Origin: an uncultured Bacilli bacterium
Lineage (GTDB): Bacteria; Bacillota_I; Bacilli_A; RF39; UBA660
DNA: 10,845 nucleotides
Assembly (NCBI GenBank): GCA_947629195.1
Contig: CANRCS010000024.1
Location: forward strand, 1-10,845
Direction of reading: 5' to 3'
Part shown: positions 1 through 6,101 of the stretch, piece by piece
How the letters are laid out: the number at the start of each line of letters is the position of its first letter
Numbering within the stretch: the first letter of the stretch is position 1
The notes under the pieces: model-generated
What the model saw: the letters and a program-made list of their open reading frames with translations, nothing else
Told to the model about the DNA's origin: nothing
The model's database searches: none
Translations under genes and position numbers: made by a program

Positions 1-324
1 ATTAATGGTACTTATTATCATCCAACATTTTTCTATGAGTCAGTGTGGACATTTATGGGATTTATCATTTTAATTATTTTAAGACACTTTAAACGTTTAA
101 AAATTGGAACCTTAACTGGAGTGTATTTAATGTGGTATTCTATTGGAAGATTTTTAATTGAATCACTTAGAACAGATAGTTTAATGTTAGGTAACTTTAA
201 AATGGCACAGATCATTTCTATAATTTTATTTGTTGTAGGATTGTTAATACTTATTTTATGTAACAGAGGTTCAAAATTAGATAATTTATATAGTGATATA
301 AGGGAAGATAATATAAAATTTTAG
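1..324 (+). CDS. lgt: Prolipoprotein diacylglyceryl transferase, C-terminal part (5' end outside window)
   Basis: This is the last 107 residues of Lgt, the integral membrane enzyme that moves diacylglycerol from phosphatidylglycerol to the lipobox cysteine of prolipoproteins, the first step of lipoprotein maturation. The frame is open from base 1, so the gene is truncated by the window edge; the GTG at 43 is internal, because the residues before it (YYHPTFFYES) already match the family. Characteristic C-terminal motifs follow: a YLMWYSIGRFLIESLRTDSL stretch that matches the conserved Lgt signature, then an AQIISI segment leading into the last transmembrane helix. The gene ends in TAG, followed after 21 bases by the next start, so the downstream surface-protein gene may be cotranscribed. 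In Bacillus-type genomes lgt sits near hprK, yvcK and uvrAB, which agrees with the rest of the window. Confidence 0.95.
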   Translation: MNGTYYHPTFFYESVWTFMGFIILIILRHFKRLKIGTLTGVYLMWYSIGRFLIESLRTDSLMLGNFKMAQIISIILFVVGLLILILCNRGSKLDNLYSDIREDNIKF

Positions 325-345
325 CTATATGGAGGTACTAATACT

Positions 346-1722
346 ATGGTTAAAAAAAATATAAAAAATATATTAATTTTATCATTTATTTTTATTTTTA
401 TAATTATTATTACCTCAAATAAAAATATTCATACAATAAAAACAGATTATCTTAATTACATGATTGGAAATCATTGGTGGATTTATGATCATACCGATAA
501 CGAATCTAGTCAAGTATTTTCAGATGAAACACATAGATATTCTAAATATACTCTTAATAAACAACAGTATGAATCACATATTGACATATCAGATGATGGT
601 AAAGTAATAACTTTTAATGGGTATAGAACAGAGCCTATTGCTGATTTTGTATATTATCCTAGTGATAGTAAAAATACTAAAACGTATCAATTTAAAATAA
701 GTCCATCACGTATTGATAATATGCACACGTTTCTTGGTGCTGGAATATTATTCAATACCGACATATCTGGAAATTATTCTGATAATAATCAAGTTTTAGA
801 TGGTTATCTACTTTTTATTAGTCGTGATGAAATTCAAATATATGAGTTAAATGGAATATACACATCAACAATGCAAAATGGTTTAACTATTTTAGATGGT
901 AATTTGTCAAGACCAAAATTATCATACAAGTTACATGCTACAATGAGTAAGCAAGATAGATTATTTAAAAGTGATTCACTAATAAGAGTTGAAACAACAC
1001 CAACAACTGTTAAAGTGTGGTTAAAAGAATATTATGAGGATGGATATGAATTAACAGATGCAGATATTATACAATGGAACACAGGTGATACAACATTAAC
1101 CTTACCAGAAAAACCATCATATGGGTTTGGACTTTTAATGCAATTTGCATCACATGCTTGTTTTGCTAAAACTCAGTTTGTAATGACAGATGTTGAGCTA
1201 CCAGTTAAGTTATCTAAGGGTGAGATTACACCAGAAAGCCCTGAAGATGTTATTGAAAAACCAGAAACACCTCAAGAAGAAAAAGAAGAGGCACCAAAGG
1301 AAGTAAAAGATTGTACTGATGCAGATTATGCAAAAAAGCATACATCAGAATGTTATACATGTGACAATGAAGAATATAAAAAGACACATGAAGATATATG
1401 TACAAAAGTATCATGTAATGGAAGCGAAATGAGATTAAAAGATGCAAAAAGATTAAGTAAAATAATAGATGCAATTAAAAAATTAATAGATATGTCAAAA
1501 ATAATAGTACCAATAATATTAATATTAATGGGAAGTATAGACATGATAAAAGCAATGCTTGCAAACAATGAAGAAAGTAAAAAAATCTATATGTTATTTG
1601 TAAGAAGATGCATTTATGCAATTTGTATATTTTTACTTGGTACTATAATTAATTTTATATTTGATAATGATTGTGAAAAAATTATTCCTCGTGATGTAAT
1701 AGCATATTATAGTAACTATTAA
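346..1722 (+). CDS. Membrane-anchored surface protein: unknown beta-rich ectodomain, 2 Cys/His repeats, pilin-like TM hairpin
   Basis: The protein has 458 residues and a strong ribosome site (GGAGGT at 331-336, 9 bases before ATG). I do not recognise its function. Order of parts: a lysine-rich N-terminus and a hydrophobic helix (about residues 8-23; export signal or anchor); a 260-residue ectodomain (about 30-290) rich in aromatic and beta-forming residues, with patterns such as GAGILF, DGYLLFI and IRVETTPTTVKVWL that suggest a concanavalin/LamG-like sandwich (inference only); a Pro/Glu linker (292-320); two 16-residue Cys repeats (323-354) and a further Cys at 357; an amphipathic Lys-rich helix (360-383); and two membrane helices (about 385-404 and 422-439) joined by a basic loop. 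The hairpin resembles VirB2/TrbC-type pilin subunits. No LPXTG motif or lipobox is present. From residue 329 to about 439 it is nearly identical to the next gene product. Likely displayed on the outside of the cell. Confidence 0.85.
   Translation: MVKKNIKNILILSFIFIFIIIITSNKNIHTIKTDYLNYMIGNHWWIYDHTDNESSQVFSDETHRYSKYTLNKQQYESHIDISDDGKVITFNGYRTEPIADFVYYPSDSKNTKTYQFKISPSRIDNMHTFLGAGILFNTDISGNYSDNNQVLDGYLLFISRDEIQIYELNGIYTSTMQNGLTILDGNLSRPKLSYKLHATMSKQDRLFKSDSLIRVETTPTTVKVWLKEYYEDGYELTDADIIQWNTGDTTLTLPEKPSYGFGLLMQFASHACFAKTQFVMTDVELPVKLSKGEITPESPEDVIEKPETPQEEKEEAPKEVKDCTDADYAKKHTSECYTCDNEEYKKTHEDICTKVSCNGSEMRLKDAKRLSKIIDAIKKLIDMSKIIVPIILILMGSIDMIKAMLANNEESKKIYMLFVRRCIYAICIFLLGTIINFIFDNDCEKIIPRDVIAYYSNY
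1312..1407 (+). repeat. Two tandem copies of a 48-bp/16-residue Cys-His repeat
   Basis: Residues 323-338 and 339-354 of the first surface protein repeat the pattern C-x-[DN]-x-x-Y-x-x-x-H-x-x-[EI]-C-x-[TK], so copies meet in a CxTC pair. The same unit occurs five times in the downstream vWA protein. The repeats sit between the ectodomain linker and the membrane hairpin, so they probably form a stalk. Confidence 0.9.
1330..1662 (+). repeat. Direct repeat copy 1: shared C-terminal cassette of the two surface-protein genes
   Basis: This copy aligns without gaps to 2630-2962, at an offset of exactly 1300 bases. Comparing base by base I see 10 differences in 333 positions. Only four of them (1350, 1554, 1560, 1587) fall in the first 291, and all four are silent third-position changes. 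The remaining six cluster in 1621-1644. The segment encodes the last repeat units, the amphipathic helix and both membrane helices. Identity stops abruptly on both sides. Confidence 0.95.
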
Positions 1723-1753
1723 TTTAAATTGTATTGGAAGTGATAGATAAGTT

Positions 1754-3031
1754 ATGAATATTAAGGGTGTTAATAAAAATATTATATTAATTGCTATATT
1801 CACAATATGTATATTTTTAAACCATATTAACACAGTTAGTGCAGATATTGAATATATTCCATACAATATGGATGACTGGTTTAAAAATTGGCGCAATACT
1901 GAATTTGATGATACCCCATTAGATATTTGTTTTATAGTAGATGATTCTGGTTCAACTTTAAGAACAGATAAAAATAGGACAAGGGATACAGTTGTCAAAC
2001 AGTTTATGAAAAACATGAATTCTGATGATAGATTTGCAGTTACCCAAGACAATGGAACTAGTGATTATGTATTACTTCATAGTTTAACATCTGATAAACA
2101 AAGTATAGAAAATAGTATACGCGATAGGATTGTAGGTGTAATAAATAAACCTGCATATTCAATGGATGCATGTATTGGGGAATTATCTGATAATACTAGA
2201 TCAAAAGCTATTGTTCATTTAGGTGATGGTGGGTTTGGATATACATACGAAGAAGATGATGATGCAGTACATGGAAAAGAGATTGATGAAGGACTTATTT
2301 CTAGAATCAAAAATAATAATATAAGAATGTATGGCATTGGTTTTTCAAATAGTGAGGCTGAATATCAATCAATAGAAGAATTTGGTTCCCTAAAAGATCT
2401 TTCAGAGTTATTGGGGGGTAAATATTATAGACTTAAAATTGGTGAAGAAGCAGTTCCAATATTAGATTGTAAAGATAAAGATTATGCTGAAAGTCATAAA
2501 TCTGAATGTTATACGTGTAAAAATAGCGATTATGCATCTTCTCATCCAGATGAATGTTATACATGTGATAATAGTGATTATGCCGAATCACACAAAGATG
2601 AATGTATGACATGTTCAAATGAAAAATACGCAAAAAAGCATACATCAGAGTGTTATACATGTGACAATGAAGAATATAAAAAGACACATGAAGATATATG
2701 TACAAAAGTATCATGTAATGGAAGCGAAATGAGATTAAAAGATGCAAAAAGATTAAGTAAAATAATAGATGCAATTAAAAAATTAATAGATATGTCAAAA
2801 ATAATAGTACCAATAATATTAATATTAATGGGAAGTATAGACATGATAAAAGCTATGCTCGCAAACAATGAAGAAAGTAAAAAAATTTATATGTTATTTG
2901 TAAGAAGATGCATTTATGCAGTATGTGTATTCTTACTTGGAACAATAATTAATTTTATATTTAATTTAGTTGGAATAGACTATAAAGATTGTGAGGTTAT
3001 TGAAACTGTTTCTTCGTCTTTTCAACGATAA
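1754..3031 (+). CDS. Exported von Willebrand A-domain protein with 5 Cys/His repeats and pilin-like TM anchor
   Basis: The protein has 425 residues; an in-frame TAA at 1748 forces the start at ATG 1754, with a weak GGAAG site 13 bases upstream. It has a signal peptide (about 1-30, probable cleavage after VSA), then a vWA domain (about 56-235). The metal-site motif is D63-D-S-G-S67 (DxSxS), with the later acidic position D158 in LGDGG. The MIDAS threonine expected before the AYSMDAC helix is not evident. vWA domains bind protein or matrix ligands, often through a divalent cation, so adhesion or sensing at the surface is a reasonable inference. Five 16-residue Cys/His repeats (239-318) lead to an amphipathic helix and two membrane helices (about 350-370 and 386-404), shared with the upstream protein. 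The tail after residue 404 differs, apart from a common DCE. It follows the upstream gene by 31 bases with no terminator between, so the two are probably cotranscribed. Confidence 0.88.
   Translation: MNIKGVNKNIILIAIFTICIFLNHINTVSADIEYIPYNMDDWFKNWRNTEFDDTPLDICFIVDDSGSTLRTDKNRTRDTVVKQFMKNMNSDDRFAVTQDNGTSDYVLLHSLTSDKQSIENSIRDRIVGVINKPAYSMDACIGELSDNTRSKAIVHLGDGGFGYTYEEDDDAVHGKEIDEGLISRIKNNNIRMYGIGFSNSEAEYQSIEEFGSLKDLSELLGGKYYRLKIGEEAVPILDCKDKDYAESHKSECYTCKNSDYASSHPDECYTCDNSDYAESHKDECMTCSNEKYAKKHTSECYTCDNEEYKKTHEDICTKVSCNGSEMRLKDAKRLSKIIDAIKKLIDMSKIIVPIILILMGSIDMIKAMLANNEESKKIYMLFVRRCIYAVCVFLLGTIINFIFNLVGIDYKDCEVIETVSSSFQR
2468..2707 (+). repeat. Five tandem copies of the 48-bp/16-residue Cys-His repeat
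   Basis: The units begin at residues 239, 255, 271, 287 and 303 of the vWA protein, each exactly 16 residues. The consensus is C-x-[DN]-x-x-Y-A-x-x-H-x-x-E-C-[YM]-T. Junctions form CxTC pairs at 252/255, 268/271, 284/287 and 300/303; the last unit departs from the consensus (ICTK) and is followed by VSC. Two Cys, one His and several acidic residues per unit could support disulfides or metal binding. The units differ in DNA sequence apart from those in the shared cassette, so most of the array is not a fresh slippage product. Confidence 0.93.
2630..2962 (+). repeat. Direct repeat copy 2: shared C-terminal cassette
   Basis: This is the partner of 1330-1662. It covers the end of the repeat array, the amphipathic helix and the two-helix hairpin of the vWA protein. 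The encoded residues are the same as in copy 1 except for two Ile-to-Val changes near the second membrane helix. After 2962 the vWA gene has NLVGIDYK before DCE, while the upstream gene has only DN there. Confidence 0.95.
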
Positions 3032-3062
3032 GAAGTATTAAAAAATTTAATTATTTATTCTT

Positions 3063-3090
3063 TTAACAAATCGAATTATCAACATATAGT
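3063..3090 (+). promoter_or_regulatory. Candidate promoter for the 77-residue membrane protein
   Basis: TTAACA (3063-3068) and TATAGT (3085-3090) each match the sigma-A consensus in five of six bases, with a 16-base spacer. Transcription would start near 3097, leaving a leader of about 50 bases. AT-rich background makes chance matches common, so this is a moderate call. Confidence 0.45.
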
Positions 3091-3145
3091 AAAATTTATT
3101 ATTCAAAAATTTTCACATTTAATATATTATATTGGAGGTGAAAAT

Positions 3146-3379
3146 ATGAATAATTGTGTTAGTAGATTTTTCGCTCCAATATTTTTACTATATATTGGTT
3201 TCATATTATTAGGAACTTTAGTTGGACTAATAATTGGATTAATTGTATCAACAATTTTAGTTCCTGCACTTGTAATTGGACTATTTATAGGACTTGCACT
3301 TGGAATTATCGCGCATGCTATTGTAACTGTAATAGTTAACAAAACTTGCTATAAAAACGAATATACTCCAGGATGCTAA
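3146..3379 (+). CDS. Small hydrophobic membrane protein of unknown function
   Basis: The protein has 77 residues and a strong ribosome site (GGAGGTG at 3134-3140, 5 bases before ATG), which argues for a real gene despite the small size. Nearly all of residues 8-65 is hydrophobic and rich in Gly, Ile, Leu and Val. Glycines recur (LLGTLVGLIIGL, then IGLFIGLALG), compatible with two or three closely packed helices. The short polar ends both carry cysteine (C4; C68 and C77 in NKTCYKNEYTPGC). No enzyme motif is seen. It lies downstream of the surface-protein pair, separated by 114 bases with its own candidate promoter, and is followed at once by a perfect hairpin terminator. It could be a holin-like, glycine-zipper or accessory envelope protein; I cannot choose among these. 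Confidence 0.75.
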   Translation: MNNCVSRFFAPIFLLYIGFILLGTLVGLIIGLIVSTILVPALVIGLFIGLALGIIAHAIVTVIVNKTCYKNEYTPGC

Positions 3380-3380
3380 T

Positions 3381-3404
3381 AAAAACCCGAGAAATCGGGT
3401 TTTT
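3381..3404. terminator. Bidirectional intrinsic terminator between convergent genes
   Basis: A perfect 10-bp stem (AAAAACCCGA / TCGGGTTTTT) encloses a GAAA tetraloop and runs into T-rich sequence on both strands. It ends the small membrane protein gene on the plus strand and the XRE regulator gene (stop at 3408-3410) on the minus strand. Confidence 0.92.
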
Positions 3405-3407
3405 ATT

Positions 3408-4943
3408 TTATTCAATATTGATTAATGAATTTATCTTATCTTTATATTCCTGAATTTTATTTTCATATTCTTTTACTTTTTCTTCTAATTTATTGTTTTC
3501 ATCTTCTAAATTATATATTTTTTCTTCTTGATTATTTATTACATTTTCATACTCACTAATTTCATTATTATATTCATCTTCTCTATTTTGAATTTCTTCA
3601 TAATATTTATTTAAATTATCTTGCATTTTAATAATGTTTTCTTTAGATGTTCTAATAGTAATTTTTGAATATAACAATTTATTATAATTATATATTTTTT
3701 TATTAGATAAATCATCAATCATCATATTGAAAAAATCTTTTCCAAAAAGAGATTTAGTATAGTTATTACCTATATATATAAAATTATCATTTTTTTCAAT
3801 ATTATATTTAGAATAATCTTTATAGTATTCAACACTAATTATAATATTATCCTGCATATTATTATCTTCTAAATACTCTATATTATCATAATGATTATTT
3901 ATTATTAAATTATCTTCCATATTAAATTCTCTAGTTAGAGTATATGGCTTTATATTTGAATTAACACTATCAATATAATCTATATTTGTTATATCTAATA
4001 CTGTTATTCCAGAAGCAATTCCAATACCACTAAGTGAAATTATTAAAATTAAAAATGTTCTTTTAGCATTAATTACTTTATTAAAAATAAAATTAAATAT
4101 CAATTCTAAAATTAATATATTAAGTAGTATACTAGATATTATACCAATAATTATTCCAATAAATATTACTTTCTTAAATATAAGAATAATACTTATTATT
4201 AAAGCTGCAAATAAAAATATTGACGAGAATAAAAATGGTATGCTTATAAAGAAAGCAAAAAATTTAATAAATATCATAACTATATTACCTAAAATTTTAA
4301 ATATCTTAAACTCATTATTATTTTTATATTTTATCTTGTTATCTATATTTTTTTCATTTTGTCTACTATTTGTATTTAAATTTTGTATTTCTTCAATATT
4401 ATCGTATTTATCTAAGTATCTTACTTTATAAATATATACAAATATTATTATACATAATATAAAATATAAAACTGTAATAATTAAATTAAAAATGCTTGAT
4501 AAGATGTTACTTAAAATTATAGGAAAATTACTAAATATATTACTAATTAAATCATATAGCCTAGTAAATGGAATTTTAAATAAACACAATAGGATTACTA
4601 ATATGAACATTTCAAATATGAGATGCAAAATATTCTTTTTATTCATCTTTTTAAACATATTAAGTGACCTATTAATAATATCTAATAATTCATCGATGAT
4701 ATTTGTAAAATTATTTTTTTGTTTTTTAGAAATATTAAAATCTGTAATTTCATCATTTGTTAAATCATCTAAAGTACATTTAAAAATCTTACACATACAT
4801 AATAATTTATCCATTTCAGGATAAGTTTGTCCAGATTCCCATTTGGATACTGATTGTCTTGATACATCTAACATATCAGCTAATTGTTCTTGAGAATAAT
4901 TATTTTCTTTTCTCAATTTTTGGAGTTTTTCACTAAACTTCAT
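3408..4943 (-). CDS. Membrane-bound XRE-family transcriptional regulator with C-terminal coiled coil
   Basis: The protein has 511 residues. Residues 5-59 are a clear XRE/HTH_3 DNA-binding domain: the QEQLADMLDVSRQSVSKWES core, then GQTYPEMDKLLCMCKIF and a CTLDDL end. Hydrophobic segments follow at about 104-124, 151-174, 215-256 (probably two helices), 258-288 and 296-316, so the DNA-binding domain is tethered to the membrane. After the last helix come a polar beta-type region (about 320-435, faintly like DUF4097 repeats) and a Glu/Lys/Asn-rich heptad-like coiled coil (about 441-508). With the HTH inside, an even helix count would keep the tail inside and an odd count would place it outside; I cannot settle this. 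I chose ATG 4943, not the in-frame GTG at 4952, because that GTG lies within the GAGGTG ribosome site. It may sense an envelope signal, possibly from the adjacent surface proteins (inference). Confidence 0.85.
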   Translation of the reverse strand: MKFSEKLQKLRKENNYSQEQLADMLDVSRQSVSKWESGQTYPEMDKLLCMCKIFKCTLDDLTNDEITDFNISKKQKNNFTNIIDELLDIINRSLNMFKKMNKKNILHLIFEMFILVILLCLFKIPFTRLYDLISNIFSNFPIILSNILSSIFNLIITVLYFILCIIIFVYIYKVRYLDKYDNIEEIQNLNTNSRQNEKNIDNKIKYKNNNEFKIFKILGNIVMIFIKFFAFFISIPFLFSSIFLFAALIISIILIFKKVIFIGIIIGIISSILLNILILELIFNFIFNKVINAKRTFLILIISLSGIGIASGITVLDITNIDYIDSVNSNIKPYTLTREFNMEDNLIINNHYDNIEYLEDNNMQDNIIISVEYYKDYSKYNIEKNDNFIYIGNNYTKSLFGKDFFNMMIDDLSNKKIYNYNKLLYSKITIRTSKENIIKMQDNLNKYYEEIQNREDEYNNEISEYENVINNQEEKIYNLEDENNKLEEKVKEYENKIQEYKDKINSLINIE

Positions 4944-4949
4944 TTTTTT

Positions 4950-4955
4950 CACCTC
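4950..4955 (-). promoter_or_regulatory. Ribosome binding site that decides the XRE regulator start
   Basis: The minus strand reads GAGGTG here, 6 bases upstream of ATG 4943. The alternative GTG start (4950-4952) is part of this site and has no purine-rich sequence correctly spaced ahead of it. Confidence 0.8.
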
Positions 4956-4984
4956 GCTTAAATCTTATAATAAAACTCTGTTGC

Positions 4985-5015
4985 ATTCTACCAACTATAA
5001 GTTGTTTTTTGTCAA
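4985..5015 (-). promoter_or_regulatory. Candidate XRE-regulator promoter with embedded palindrome (possible autoregulatory operator)
   Basis: On the minus strand TTGACA (complement of 5010-5015) and TAGAAT (complement of 4985-4990) form a possible promoter with a rather long 19-base spacer. Inside that spacer lies CAACT-ATA-AGTTG (4992-5004), a perfect 5-bp inverted repeat. This is where an XRE repressor would typically bind to control itself. A second TTGACA lies 18 bases upstream (complement of 5028-5033), and GTTGCAT occurs twice (4980-4986 and 5022-5028). Confidence 0.4.
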
Positions 5016-5091
5016 TTTTAGGTTGCATGTCAATAATTATAACATAATTAATATAATAATGGATTTTTATAATTTAACTTTTAATAAATTA

Positions 5092-5120
5092 TTTACTAAA
5101 TAATTTAGAAAATGTATAAT
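5092..5120 (+). promoter_or_regulatory. Candidate promoter for the yvcK-whiA operon
   Basis: A perfect TATAAT (5115-5120) lies 17 bases after TTTACT (5092-5097, four of six to consensus). Transcription would start near 5127, giving a leader of only about 16 bases that just contains the ribosome site. Confidence 0.5.
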
Positions 5121-5127
5121 TATTTAT

Positions 5128-5137
5128 AGGGTGGTGA
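5128..5137 (+). promoter_or_regulatory. Ribosome binding site that decides the yvcK start
   Basis: AGGGTGGTGA ends 5 bases before GTG 5143. An earlier in-frame GTG at 5131 lies inside this site, so the shorter start is preferred; it also gives the usual YvcK N-terminus, a few lysines before VVVLGGGTG. Confidence 0.75.
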
Positions 5138-5142
5138 TTTCA

Positions 5143-6099
5143 GTGAATAAAAAAGTTGTTGTTCTAGGTGGTGGAACAGGTCTTTCTACTCTCCTTAGAG
5201 GTCTTAAACAATTTCCCCTAGATATTACAGCAGTTGTATCTGTAAGTGATGATGGTAGTTCTACTGGAAGATTAAGAGAAGAATTTAATATACCTGCAAT
5301 TGGCGATTTAAGAAATGTAATGGTTAGTTTATCTGGAGTTGAACCTATACTAGAACAATTATTGCAGTATAGATTTCATACTAATAGTGATTTGAATGGT
5401 CATCCAATAGGTAATTTATTACTTGCCTCAATGCTTGATATTACAGGAAATATGGTTGATGCAGTCGAATCATTTACAAAAATTTTAAATATTAAAGGAA
5501 AAATTTTACCTTTTACAGAAGAACAAACTACCCTTATGGCAGAAACTGCAAGTGGAGAAATATTGGAAGGCGAATCTAATATTACAAAAGCTGGAAAAGT
5601 AATAAAGAAAATTTATTATAAAAATACACCTAAAGTTGTTCCAGAAGTTATAGATGCTATCTTAAACTCTGATTTAATTGTATTTTCAACTGGTAGTTTA
5701 TACACAAGTATATTACCAAATATAATATGTAAGGAAATGACTGATGCAATTAAAAAGAGTAAAGCTAAAAAAATGTATATATGTAATATAATGACTGAAC
5801 ATGGTGAAACAGATAAATTTAAGGTAAGTGATTATATTAAAGTATTAAATAAATATGTTGGTAAAGATTTTCTAGATGCAGTAGTTGTAAATTCAAAATA
5901 TGTTGATATAGATATTCAAGATAAATATAAAAGGCTTGAAAAAAGTGAACCGGTTTTAATTGATAGAAAAGAACTTGAAAAATTAAATGTAGAAATTATT
6001 TCAGATAATCTTCTAACAATAAATAAACAAAATCAAGTAAGACATAATTCTATCAAAACAGCATTTCTAATTTTTTCATATTTATTAAGAGAAGATTAA
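5143..6099 (+). CDS. yvcK: YvcK/GlmR family nucleotide-sugar-binding regulator (gluconeogenesis factor)
   Basis: The protein has 318 residues, normal for this family, which is related to the CofD/2-phospholactate transferase fold. In Bacillus subtilis YvcK (GlmR) binds UDP-GlcNAc and directs carbon flow to cell-wall precursors, being needed on gluconeogenic carbon sources. Family motifs are all visible: GGGTGLS at 9-15, SVSDDGSSTGRLR at 33-45, PAIGDLRN at 51-58, GHPIGNL at 87-92, GSLYTSILPN at 184-193, CNIMTEHGETDKF at 214-226 and the C-terminal RHNSIKTA. Position 182-183 reads ST where many members have GP before GSLYTS, a small variation. It leads an operon: whiA starts two bases after its stop. 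The usual upstream partner rapZ (yvcJ) is not adjacent. Confidence 0.95.
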   Translation: MNKKVVVLGGGTGLSTLLRGLKQFPLDITAVVSVSDDGSSTGRLREEFNIPAIGDLRNVMVSLSGVEPILEQLLQYRFHTNSDLNGHPIGNLLLASMLDITGNMVDAVESFTKILNIKGKILPFTEEQTTLMAETASGEILEGESNITKAGKVIKKIYYKNTPKVVPEVIDAILNSDLIVFSTGSLYTSILPNIICKEMTDAIKKSKAKKMYICNIMTEHGETDKFKVSDYIKVLNKYVGKDFLDAVVVNSKYVDIDIQDKYKRLEKSEPVLIDRKELEKLNVEIISDNLLTINKQNQVRHNSIKTAFLIFSYLLRED

Positions 6100-6101
6100 A
6101 A

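Noticed and set aside
43..324. GTG at 43 as the start of a short gene
   Set aside because: The reading frame is open to base 1 and the upstream residues match Lgt, so this is the 3' part of lgt.
1633..2052. A 139-residue hydrophobic minus-strand open frame
   Set aside because: It spans the end of one surface gene and the signal peptide and vWA start of the next; no ribosome site or recognisable domain.
2468..2707. Regular 48-bp tandem units as a CRISPR array
   Set aside because: The units are contiguous, in frame, and vary at DNA level while keeping a protein pattern; there are no spacers and no cas genes.
2433..2774. Minus-strand open frames opposite the repeat arrays (also 1250-1474, 1353-1568 and 2653-2868)
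   Set aside because: They are His/Leu/Tyr-rich mirror readings of the Cys-repeat and hairpin coding sequence, lack ribosome sites, and lie opposite clear genes.
1330..2962. The 333-bp direct repeats as an insertion sequence or composite transposon
   Set aside because: There is no transposase, no terminal inverted repeat and no target duplication; the repeats are in-frame coding sequence of paralogous proteins.
346..3031. Sortase-anchored or lipoprotein surface proteins
   Set aside because: Neither protein has LPXTG near the C-terminus or a lipobox cysteine after the signal; both end in a two-helix hairpin.
3032..3062. Terminator after the vWA gene
   Set aside because: The AT-rich stretch has only weak A/T pairing and no GC-containing stem, so I do not call one.
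5131..5142. GTG 5131 as the yvcK start
   Set aside because: It falls inside the ribosome site for GTG 5143, and the shorter start gives the normal family N-terminus.
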